From contig JAFXOI010000035.1 of NCBI GenBank assembly GCA_017528825.1, forward strand, positions 1 through 64,000: a stretch of 64,000 nt of DNA, written 5' to 3'. Below, piece after piece: positions 31,089 through 39,038 of this stretch (the first letter of the stretch is position 1; every line of letters begins with the position of its first letter). A program made the translations under genes and the position numbers. Source of the stretch: Elusimicrobiaceae bacterium (GTDB lineage: Bacteria; Elusimicrobiota; Elusimicrobia; Elusimicrobiales; Elusimicrobiaceae). The notes under the pieces are model-generated. The model worked only from the letters and a program-made list of their open reading frames with translations. It made no database searches and was not told the origin of the DNA.

Positions 31089-32549
31089 CTATTTAAGTTT
31101 TCCCACTAAGTCTAGTGTAATATTATTCAAAGCTCCCGTCAATTGCTTTTTGGCGGTATCCACTTGGAAAATATACACAATGGGTTCTTGACGCGTTTTA
31201 GCTAAGCGATATTTTACGACGTACATCTGTTTGTGCAACGGCTCGGCAGACCATACGGCTGCATAGCCTGATGCTAATTGTGAAGCATATTTTTTCTGCA
31301 AAAATGTTTCTATCGTGCCCCGTTGCGCATCCAGTACATGCTGTTGCACAATTTGTTTAGCTAAATCTTCTTTGGTTAGGGCCGGTGCCTTTGGTGCAGG
31401 GGTCTCTTGTGCCGGCGTTTTTGCAGGGACTACCTCGGCAGAAACAGCCGTGGGTTTCGCCGCCTGCTTGTCAGGTGATTTGAACACGGTAGGTGCCGGC
31501 GCAGTTTGTTGGGGCTCTTCCGCTTTTGCAACAGCAGGTGCCTTTTGTGCCGGGGCCGTTATTTTAGTACGCAAGACCCAAGCGCTTATCATGGCCATTA
31601 GTACAATAATTCCAATCCCCACCAAACCTACCATCAACCATTTAGGTTTATTCGTAGTTTTTTGTGTTTGAGTAGGAGTGGGGTCCTTTTGTATGTCGTT
31701 GGGTGTGATAAGCACCGGCTGTGGATCTGCGGGAAGGTCCTTTTGCGTATCGGGAACTTTCTCTTCCGTTTTTATTTCTTCCGGCATTTCTTCCGGCGCT
31801 GAAGGAGGAGGGGGAAGCTCTTTGGCTGATTTTTTAATCTCTTCTTGTTCCAAAGTGGCCTGTGTCTTACGGTCTGCTTCTTCTAGCGTAGAAATAGATT
31901 CTTCTTTCTTTGTTTTAGGAGTAAATTCGTCAAACGGATCTTCTCCCTCTGCCATCGGTTGCCCACCGGTAACGGGATCTGTCTTTTCAAATTGTTTTTC
32001 CAACACACGAGCCAAATTCATATCGGAATTTGCTTTCGGATCCGGCATTCCCAAAATGTTACCTAAATCTCCCGTGCGCATCGTGTTAAAATACTCTTCG
32101 ATAGGACTGGCCTGCCCGACAGTTTGTGTAACCAATAAAGGCTGTTCTTGTCCGGCGGCCTGAGTACCCTTTGCGGAGGTATCGTTTTCAGCGTTTGGTT
32201 GTATGTTGGGAGAAGTTTCCGTAAATTGATCTACGGGAGTGGTTAATTCTTCCGGCTCCAGCCCTTCCAGCGCACTTAAGTCATGCAGAGTTTTATTTAA
32301 CTCTTCTACGAGTTGCTCAGCTCGTTCGGAAACGGGCTCTGCCGCAGGAACTTCGGCCGTTTGCTCTGTCTGAGTTGCATCCTTCCAAGAAAACTCTTCG
32401 TATTCCCGGGCAGCTTTCCAATAAGATTCTTCTTCACTGTGCTCTTGAGGGCAGACTAAACTGTGCGCACCAAACCCCTTCCGCTGTAATAATTCTTCTG
32501 CGGAAAAAGGTCCTACTACATCACCGCCCTCAAAAAGACAGTATTTCAT
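31089..32549 (-). CDS. GYF_2-like domain membrane protein of unknown function
   Basis: 486 residues. The first 55 (YCLFEGGDVVGPFSAEELLQ) match the small GYF_2/DUF4339-type domain, thought to bind proline-rich or protein partners. Residues 60-300 are a Glu/Pro/Thr-rich low-complexity region, followed by one membrane helix (WLMVGLVGIGIIVLMAMISAW, about 304-324), a Pro/Ala/Lys-rich periplasmic linker and a C-terminal domain of about 100 residues (AQRGTIETFLQKKYASQLAS). Tucked between gltX (2 nt) and pilT (16 nt), it may link pilus retraction to the envelope. That role is inferred from position. Confidence 0.7.
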   Translation of the reverse strand: MKYCLFEGGDVVGPFSAEELLQRKGFGAHSLVCPQEHSEEESYWKAAREYEEFSWKDATQTEQTAEVPAAEPVSERAEQLVEELNKTLHDLSALEGLEPEELTTPVDQFTETSPNIQPNAENDTSAKGTQAAGQEQPLLVTQTVGQASPIEEYFNTMRTGDLGNILGMPDPKANSDMNLARVLEKQFEKTDPVTGGQPMAEGEDPFDEFTPKTKKEESISTLEEADRKTQATLEQEEIKKSAKELPPPPSAPEEMPEEIKTEEKVPDTQKDLPADPQPVLITPNDIQKDPTPTQTQKTTNKPKWLMVGLVGIGIIVLMAMISAWVLRTKITAPAQKAPAVAKAEEPQQTAPAPTVFKSPDKQAAKPTAVSAEVVPAKTPAQETPAPKAPALTKEDLAKQIVQQHVLDAQRGTIETFLQKKYASQLASGYAAVWSAEPLHKQMYVVKYRLAKTRQEPIVYIFQVDTAKKQLTGALNNITLDLVGKLK

Positions 32550-32551
32550 AT

Positions 32552-34012
32552 TTATTTACAATAGGATAATGCTTTTTGTAATCGGTTAATTACCGTCTCG
32601 CGTCCCATATATTCCAACATTTTGAATAGAGTGGGGCCATGGGTTCTGCCAGATACTGCTACACGCACCGGATGAAATACTTGGCCGGCTTTGTAGCCGT
32701 TTGTTTTGGCAAACCCGCGGGCTGCTGCTTCTAAGTTGGCTTCTGTAAATTCCGGCAATTCGCTATAGGTTTTGATCATTCCCTCTAGTACGGCTTTTGC
32801 TTCCGGTTTACCAAACACTTTGTCTAAAGCTTCTTGCTCGAACACAGGATCTTCAAAAAAGAAACGAATTAAATCCGGAATTTCCGTTAGTAGTTTATAT
32901 TTTTCTTGCTCAAGTCCGACAATGCCTTCCAATTGGGCACGGGATACTTTACTGACATCAATCCCGGCTTTCTCAATAAACGGCAGGGCATAATCGGTAA
33001 GAGTAGCGATGGGTGTTTGGCGGATATATTCGCCGTTCATCCAATTCAGCTTTTCCGGATCCATTACTGCCGGACTGGGTTGGCAACCGGAAATATCAAA
33101 TTTTTCTTCCAGCTCACCGGGGGCAAAGATTTGTTGGGAATCTGAAGTAGCCCAGCCGAGTAACGCCAGATAATTTTTGAGTGCTTCCGGCAAGTAACCC
33201 ATATTGCGGAACTCTACCACATTGGTGGCACCGTGACGCTTGGACAGTTTTTTCCCATCTGGTCCGTGAATCATAGACAAATGGGCAAAGATAGGTTCTT
33301 TCCAACCCAAGGCACGGTAGATTTGAATTTGAGCCGGTGTGTTGGAAATATGGTCATCACCGCGAATTACATGTGTCATGCGCATCAAATGATCGTCCAC
33401 CACGACCGCAAAGTTATAGGTGGGATATCCGCTGGTCTTTTGAATTACCAAATCATATAAGTCCTTACTGGCAAATTTAACGTGGCCGCGGATATCATCC
33501 CATTCTACGTCCCCTTCCGTCGGCATGCGGAAGCGAATTACATATTTGCGGCCTTGTGCCTCCAATTCTTTTTGTTGTTCCGGGGTTAAATCACGGCACT
33601 TGCCGCTGTATTTGGGGGGGCGGTGTTCGGCCAAACATTTTTGGCGATTTTCTTCCAATTCTTCTTCTGTACAATAACACTTATAAGCCTTACCTTCGGC
33701 GATTAATTGGTCAATATATTTTTTGTAAATACCTTGATCTGCACGAATGGCCTGATAATACGGAGCATCCGGTCCTTTGTTCGTGCCGTCCGGCATAGGG
33801 CCTTCGTCCCAGTTTAGTTTCATCCATTGCATGCCTTCAAAAATAGCATCGGTAGAGGCTTGTGTACTGCGTTCTTCGTCAGTATCTTCAATGCGGAGCA
33901 GAAAAGTGCCTTTGTTTTTCTTAGCAAACAGATAATTGAAAAGCGCGGTGCGTACCCCGCCGATATGTAAAAATCCCGTTGGAGACGGGGCAAAACGAAC
34001 TCTGACTGTCAT
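32552..34012 (-). CDS. gltX: Glutamyl-tRNA synthetase
   Basis: 486 residues, full length. It charges tRNA-Glu. HIGH motif in RFAPSPTGFLHIGGVRTALFNY, the insert RVTHVIRGDDHISNTPAQI, and the KMSKS-type loop DGKKLSKRHGA are all intact. A GAGGAA site precedes the ATG. First gene of a unit with the GYF-like protein and pilT. Whether it also acts on tRNA-Gln cannot be told from the sequence. Confidence 0.97.
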   Translation of the reverse strand: MTVRVRFAPSPTGFLHIGGVRTALFNYLFAKKNKGTFLLRIEDTDEERSTQASTDAIFEGMQWMKLNWDEGPMPDGTNKGPDAPYYQAIRADQGIYKKYIDQLIAEGKAYKCYCTEEELEENRQKCLAEHRPPKYSGKCRDLTPEQQKELEAQGRKYVIRFRMPTEGDVEWDDIRGHVKFASKDLYDLVIQKTSGYPTYNFAVVVDDHLMRMTHVIRGDDHISNTPAQIQIYRALGWKEPIFAHLSMIHGPDGKKLSKRHGATNVVEFRNMGYLPEALKNYLALLGWATSDSQQIFAPGELEEKFDISGCQPSPAVMDPEKLNWMNGEYIRQTPIATLTDYALPFIEKAGIDVSKVSRAQLEGIVGLEQEKYKLLTEIPDLIRFFFEDPVFEQEALDKVFGKPEAKAVLEGMIKTYSELPEFTEANLEAAARGFAKTNGYKAGQVFHPVRVAVSGRTHGPTLFKMLEYMGRETVINRLQKALSYCK

Positions 34013-34104
34013 GTGATTCCTCGTTGTATAAAAAATTTCCTATAGATATATTATACTTATTTATGAAAAATTTTTTAAAATAGAGTAGTAGGTAGTTCAA
34101 GAAT

Positions 34105-35208
34105 ATGGAAAAAGAATTTATGGTATTTTTTGTAGTAGCAAGTATTATTTTACTCTTGATGCAAATTGCAGTAGGGCTATGGTTTTACTTTATTTTTCCG
34201 TCTATTGGTTGGAAAATGCCTGCCGTTGTGGTACCCTTGTGTATGACGTTATTTATTCGCTGGGCCATGGTTTACACCCGCACCCATTACGGAACGTTTG
34301 AAAGTTTATGTTACTATGCGGCATACATTTGGGCAGGGATTGTATTTATTGCATTTTGCATAGTCATTGCTTTTGCCCTTTTGCAACTGATAGGGTCACT
34401 CTGTCATATACAGGCGCGTGCCGTACTGGGGCCTGTCAGCATGGTAGTTTTGATGCTTGCAACGGCGCTGTCTATATACGGTGGTTGGAGCCAGCCTAAA
34501 TTAAAACACATTTATCTTACCTTTCCAAATGCACCGGAGTTAACGATAGCTGTTCTTTCGGACAGCCATTTGGGAGAAGGGGTTTCTTTGGCCCGTTTTC
34601 AAAAGGCATTAACACGGATACAAGCTCAGAAGCCCGATATGCTGTTAGTCTTGGGGGATTTGTTTGAATATGGCATGCATCGCTCGCAATATGCTCAGGC
34701 TCTTAAAGATTTTCACACTCTCTATGGGACTTTTGGTGTGTTTGGCAATCACGAGTATTACATGGGATATCAAAACTCCGTTGATTTTTATCAAGAAGCC
34801 GGAGTCCGTCTTTTACAAAATCAATATGAAACATTGCCCAACGGGGTGCAAATTATTGGAATTAATGATATTAAAACTGCGCACGTAACGGAACAAATGT
34901 TGGATAACTTACTGGAACAAACAGACCCTGACAAGTTGCGCCTTTTGCTCAGTCATCAGCCGCTACTTGTGGAGGTAGCTGCCCGACATCAAATTCCTCT
35001 GATGCTTAGCGGGCATACCCATAACGGACAATTGCTCCCTTTTAATTTACTTGTCAAATTGCAATATGATTATATCTATGGACTTTATCAGACCGGCCCT
35101 CATTCAAATATATATGTAACCTCCGGTATGTTTTATTGGGGAATGCCGCTACGATTGTTTGCGCCGGCCGAGATTGCTATTTTGCACATTCAAAATCATG
35201 AAAAATAA
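34105..35208 (+). CDS. Membrane metallophosphoesterase
   Basis: 367 residues. About four membrane helices in the first 135 residues, then a calcineurin-like phosphoesterase domain: VLSDSHLGEG, LVLGDLFEYG, GVFGNHEYYMGY, LLSHQP and LSGHTHNGQLLP, giving all metal ligands. This layout (helices then phosphoesterase) is the YkuE/YaeI-like type, some of which act on lipid substrates such as UDP-diacylglucosamine or polyprenyl phosphates; the substrate here is unknown. It overlaps the NagZ-like gene by 11 nt. Confidence 0.85.
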   Translation: MEKEFMVFFVVASIILLLMQIAVGLWFYFIFPSIGWKMPAVVVPLCMTLFIRWAMVYTRTHYGTFESLCYYAAYIWAGIVFIAFCIVIAFALLQLIGSLCHIQARAVLGPVSMVVLMLATALSIYGGWSQPKLKHIYLTFPNAPELTIAVLSDSHLGEGVSLARFQKALTRIQAQKPDMLLVLGDLFEYGMHRSQYAQALKDFHTLYGTFGVFGNHEYYMGYQNSVDFYQEAGVRLLQNQYETLPNGVQIIGINDIKTAHVTEQMLDNLLEQTDPDKLRLLLSHQPLLVEVAARHQIPLMLSGHTHNGQLLPFNLLVKLQYDYIYGLYQTGPHSNIYVTSGMFYWGMPLRLFAPAEIAILHIQNHEK

Positions 35209-36862
35209 ATTATTCTTTCTATTCGTTTTCTCTTTTGTGTTACTTTCATCTGCGTGGGCAGCTGGTGAGACAGAGGTCTCTTTTGAGGATTTGTCTATTC
35301 AAGAGAAAATCGGCCAAACGCTTACGGTGTTTGTTGACATAGATAGTGCGGAGCAATTTCGTCCCGTTATCGAAAGCGGACAAGTGGGCAATGTGCTCAT
35401 TCAATGGGGAAATTATTCTTTGGCCCAAACCCGCCAACTGATTGTGAAATTGCAAAAATGGGCCGCTCAAAGTCCGCATCATATTCCTCTTTTAATTTCT
35501 ATCGATTATGAAGGCGGGACAGTTCATACCCCGATTACGCTCGGCTTTGACTATTTGCCAACCAATATGATGCTTTCCGCCGCCGGAGATGAGGATCTGA
35601 CTGCTTCGCTAGCCTATTTAGCTGGTACAGAGCTCAAACGTACCGGAATTCATATTAATTTTTCGCCGGTATTAGATGTAAATAGTAATCCCCATAATCC
35701 TATTATCGGTGTTCGTTCTTTCGGTTCCGATCCGGCCAACGTAACCAAAATGGGCTTGGCATTAATGAATGGCTTTCAAGCGGCAGGTATTATCAGTGTG
35801 GTGAAACATTTCCCCGGGCACGGAGATACTTCGGTAGATTCTCATTATCAAGTGCCGGTAGTAAAAGCCACCGAAAAAGACTTGCGCCGTACCCACATAG
35901 AACCCTTTGCCCAATCCATTAAACACGGAGCACAGGGAGTCATGACCAGTCACATCATTTATCCGGCCTTGGATAAGAAAAATATTGCCACTTTCTCGGC
36001 TCCGATTGTACAAGATTTGTTGCGCAAACAATTAGGATTTCAAGGCTTAGTAGTAACAGATAGTTTGGATATGAAAGCGGCTACCTCTTTTTGCTCTATT
36101 GCAGAGTGTGCGGTCAAGGCCTTGCTGACGGGAAATGATTTAATTTTACTCGGCCGCTATGTCAAACCTAAAGCCACTTTTCAACGTATAGAACAACAAT
36201 TGCAACACAATCCTGAGCTCAAGCAACGGGTCCAAGAATCTGCCAAGAAAATTTTTAATTTGAAAAAAGAACTGGGATTATTAAGACCGCAAGAATCAGC
36301 CCCGGCCCCCATAGACCACGCCTATCAGCAGACTTTGGAACAAATTAGCCGGCGTGCGGTTACATTGGTGCGTGACCGGGCCAATTTGCTGCCGTACACT
36401 CCTAAACTAACTAATAACCAAAAGCCCACCGTTTGCGCAGTATTTTTTGCACCGGCCCGCTTTGCAGACCAGTTGATGCCGTTTACGAAGCCTTTTTTGG
36501 AAAAGGGGTGGAATGTGCGCAGTTATAATGCGGCCTTAACGCCAAAAGCGGTAGATGCCAAGCGCGCCCGCGAATGTGCGCAAGGGGCAGATTTAGTGGT
36601 GTTAACCAGTTTGCAATGGGCCGATAAAACAAATATCAATCAGAAAAACACCATCCGTGCACTGATGGAAGAAAACCCGCGCCATGTCTTTATTTCCACG
36701 ATGAGTCCTTACGATATCGCCAACTATCCTACCGCCAAAACGGTGCTGGCCACCTACGGCCTCAATAAATATGTATTACAAACTGCGGCGGATATTATTT
36801 TAGGTAATCAAAAAGCGCAGGGAAAACTGCCGGTCAAACTACCCGAAGAGATGAGTAAATAG
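35198..36862 (+). CDS. Beta-N-acetylhexosaminidase-like GH3 protein
   Basis: 554 residues from the ATG at 35198, chosen because it gives a signal peptide (MKNKLFFLFVFSFVLLSSAWA). The GH3 domain has NFSPVLDVN, RSFGSDP, VKHFPGHGDTSVDSHYQVP with the His general acid region of NagZ, and VVTDSLDMKAA with the nucleophile Asp. A C-terminal domain (residues 370-554) resembles the second domain of larger GH3 enzymes. NagZ removes GlcNAc from muropeptides; the export signal suggests a periplasmic version. Its ATG lies inside the end of the phosphoesterase gene. Confidence 0.85.
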   Translation: MKNKLFFLFVFSFVLLSSAWAAGETEVSFEDLSIQEKIGQTLTVFVDIDSAEQFRPVIESGQVGNVLIQWGNYSLAQTRQLIVKLQKWAAQSPHHIPLLISIDYEGGTVHTPITLGFDYLPTNMMLSAAGDEDLTASLAYLAGTELKRTGIHINFSPVLDVNSNPHNPIIGVRSFGSDPANVTKMGLALMNGFQAAGIISVVKHFPGHGDTSVDSHYQVPVVKATEKDLRRTHIEPFAQSIKHGAQGVMTSHIIYPALDKKNIATFSAPIVQDLLRKQLGFQGLVVTDSLDMKAATSFCSIAECAVKALLTGNDLILLGRYVKPKATFQRIEQQLQHNPELKQRVQESAKKIFNLKKELGLLRPQESAPAPIDHAYQQTLEQISRRAVTLVRDRANLLPYTPKLTNNQKPTVCAVFFAPARFADQLMPFTKPFLEKGWNVRSYNAALTPKAVDAKRARECAQGADLVVLTSLQWADKTNINQKNTIRALMEENPRHVFISTMSPYDIANYPTAKTVLATYGLNKYVLQTAADIILGNQKAQGKLPVKLPEEMSK

Positions 36863-36863
36863 A

Positions 36864-37508
36864 TTACTGCTTCCGTTTCGCGGCCCATATTTCATATACG
36901 GCCGGCAATACGGAAATGACAATAATTCCTACAATCACAAAATGAAAGTGTTGTTTTATGACCGGCAAATCAGCAAACCAATACCCGCCGCCGGCAAATA
37001 AGGCGACCCATAACGCAGCTCCTATCAAGTTATAGGAAATAAAACGCAGGTAAGTCATTTTGCCAATGCCTGCCACAAACGGCGCAAAAGTGCGGATAAT
37101 GGGAATAAAACGAGCTAAAATAATCGTTTTTCCGCCGTATTTTTCATAGAAATCATGGGCACGGCGCAGATGCTTTTTATTAAAAAGCCAGCTATCGGGA
37201 CGGGTAAATACTTTTGGCCCCAACCATTTGCCGATTTCATAATTGACCGTATCTCCAAGCACGGCGGCGGCAAACATTACCGGTATCAGAATCCATAAAT
37301 CGATGGGACTGCCCGGCCGCGAGGCCAAAGCTCCCGCCGCAAATAACAGGGAATCTCCGGGTAAAAACGGAGTAACTACTAATCCTGTTTCACAAAAAAT
37401 GATGCAAAATAATAGCACGTACAGCCACGGCCCCAATGTGCCGGCCAATGCGTTTAGATACACATCTAAGTGTAGGAAGATATAGAAAATTTGCGATAAA
37501 AATTCCAT
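36864..37508 (-). CDS. DedA family membrane protein
   Basis: 214 residues with about five hydrophobic segments. Family signatures are FCETGLVVTPFLPGDSLLFAAG, GDTVNYEIGKWLG and the conserved ARFIPIIRTFAPFVAGIGKM. DedA proteins act as proton-coupled transporters, and some flip undecaprenyl phosphate or phospholipids. Single gene, convergent with the NagZ-like gene, with only 1 nt between the two stops. Confidence 0.93.
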   Translation of the reverse strand: MEFLSQIFYIFLHLDVYLNALAGTLGPWLYVLLFCIIFCETGLVVTPFLPGDSLLFAAGALASRPGSPIDLWILIPVMFAAAVLGDTVNYEIGKWLGPKVFTRPDSWLFNKKHLRRAHDFYEKYGGKTIILARFIPIIRTFAPFVAGIGKMTYLRFISYNLIGAALWVALFAGGGYWFADLPVIKQHFHFVIVGIIVISVLPAVYEIWAAKRKQ

Positions 37509-37631
37509 GTATATATTGTAGCAAAGACGCTATATCAAAAAAATAGTCAAAATTTTCAGAGTTCCCCACACACCGTTATTTCACGCAGAAACTCTGTGAG
37601 GGTCTGCTTTTGTTGTTTCTTGTTTGTTCGT

Positions 37632-37684
37632 TTTCTCGTCGAGAAATAAAAAAGGCTTGACTTGTTTTTTTTTTTTGCTACGAT
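37632..37684 (+). promoter_or_regulatory. Pilin promoter with T12 spacer and inverted repeat
   Basis: Inverted repeat TTTCTCG-T-CGAGAAA (37632-37646), 10 bp, the -35 TTGACT (37657-37662), 16-nt spacer containing T12 (37665-37676), and TGC-TACGAT (-10 at 37679-37684). A leader of about 80 nt follows. The gap 37509-37770 holds nothing else that can be recognised apart from a loose CAGAGTT/AACTCTG repeat. Confidence 0.7.
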
Positions 37685-37722
37685 TTCTTAGAACGCCGCT
37701 GTTTTCAAGGCACTTGCTTGTG

Positions 37723-37776
37723 AAACGTTGCATTACGGGCGTTTTAAGATGATTAAACAGGAGAATAAAAATGTCA
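37723..37776 (+). repeat. Pilin leader, copy 2
   Basis: Identical over 54 nt to positions 1-54. It covers the end of the leader, the CAGGAG site and the first two codons; the next codon already differs. Confidence 0.9.
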
Positions 37777-38985
37777 AGGAAAGCCTTTACTTTAATTGAA
37801 TTACTAATCGTAGTTCTGATTATCGGAGTGTTAAGTGCTATTGCTATCCCGATGTATCAAGGAGCAGTAGATAAAAGTCATTGGAGTACCATGCTCCCCG
37901 GAGCCAAAGCGATAAAAGACGCGGAAGAAGCATTTAAGATGTCCAATGACGGATATACCAGTGAAATGGGAAATCTTGATGTGACTATGGAAAATAGTGA
38001 TTTAACATTTAATTTAATCACCCCCAATAACACCTCTGACCCTAATGTAATCAGAGTAACGAATAGCAAACTAGCCAATGTCAGACTAGCCAGTTACTTA
38101 AATGACAATCCAAAATTTGCCGGACAACTACATTGTGAAGCAGTCACCGGAGACGAAAGAGCAAACCGACTTTGCGGTGGTTTGTTACAAGGACAAGAAT
38201 TAACTTCGGCTGATGGTTATACGGGTTATTTGTTAGACCAATCTATTGATAAAGCCACCTGTGATAATGCCAGTCGCTCTTGGAGCACAAGTAAAACAAA
38301 ATGTTATAAAGATACTGCCACTCGTTGTACAGATTTAGGTATGGGTGTAATTGCCAGTATGGATGATCAGTGCGGATATGAAAATGGCGTTAGTGGACAG
38401 GTAGTTGGTGCAGAAGGAATTTGTATAGCTACGGGTGGCAATTCTTGTAACGGCGTTATTGTAAAAGATGGTGGAAAATGCCAAGGACAAGGAGCCGAGT
38501 GGGCGTGTCGGGGAGCACACATACAAGAGGGAGGTGTTTGCATTGGATGCAGAAATCCTATTATAGAAGAAGGCGGGGTGCTCTATCATTCCAATGGTGG
38601 GGCACGCATTCAACAAGGTGGCGCGTGTGTGGCGACCAAGGACACGACTACTGGTGATCCCTGTAGAGATTCTGCGGTAAACGGAGGAGCCGTCATTTGT
38701 AATACGGCTCAAAAAAACTATTGCGGTTATGGTGCAACTTTTGATAATGGCGGAATTTGTGTAGCCAATGGACTTGGCAATGCTTGTTGGGGTGCAACAC
38801 TTACAAATAATAGTATTTGTTATGCAAATGTAGCGAATAGTACATGTGACACGTCTCAGTACGCCCACGTCTCTTATGATGAAACCTCTTGTTGTTGCGG
38901 AGACTACTGCGGAGCTTCTCGTCAGTGTTCGTCTGCACGCTGTGCAGAGGCTATTGCTCCATATCAAAAGTATTTAGACGAATAA
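37771..38985 (+). CDS. Type IV pilin-like protein with expanded Cys-rich repeat head
   Basis: 404 residues, paralogue of the protein at 49. Within the first 181 residues only nine differ, yet the DNA carries many silent changes, so the N-terminal domain is under strong purifying selection. Prepilin signal MSRKA/FTLIELLIVVLIIG with Ala at -1. From about 207 to 359 there are eight 14-22-residue units (VKDGGKC, IQEGGVC, IEEGGVL, IQQGGAC, VNGGAVIC, FDNGGIC, TNNSIC), against five in the other copy; one unit has lost its Cys. The same SCCCG cluster ends the head. Probably a variable surface structure. Confidence 0.86.
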   Translation: MSRKAFTLIELLIVVLIIGVLSAIAIPMYQGAVDKSHWSTMLPGAKAIKDAEEAFKMSNDGYTSEMGNLDVTMENSDLTFNLITPNNTSDPNVIRVTNSKLANVRLASYLNDNPKFAGQLHCEAVTGDERANRLCGGLLQGQELTSADGYTGYLLDQSIDKATCDNASRSWSTSKTKCYKDTATRCTDLGMGVIASMDDQCGYENGVSGQVVGAEGICIATGGNSCNGVIVKDGGKCQGQGAEWACRGAHIQEGGVCIGCRNPIIEEGGVLYHSNGGARIQQGGACVATKDTTTGDPCRDSAVNGGAVICNTAQKNYCGYGATFDNGGICVANGLGNACWGATLTNNSICYANVANSTCDTSQYAHVSYDETSCCCGDYCGASRQCSSARCAEAIAPYQKYLDE

Positions 38986-38999
38986 ATATTGTTCTCTAT

Positions 39000-39038
39000 A
39001 AAAAACCCCCGCTCAGTAGTTTAGAGCGGGGGTTTTTT
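39000..39038. terminator. Bidirectional terminator, pilin and A2M gene
   Basis: AACCCCCGCTC/GAGCGGGGGTT (39004-39014/39024-39034) with an A run before and a T run after. It serves both convergent genes. Confidence 0.92.
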
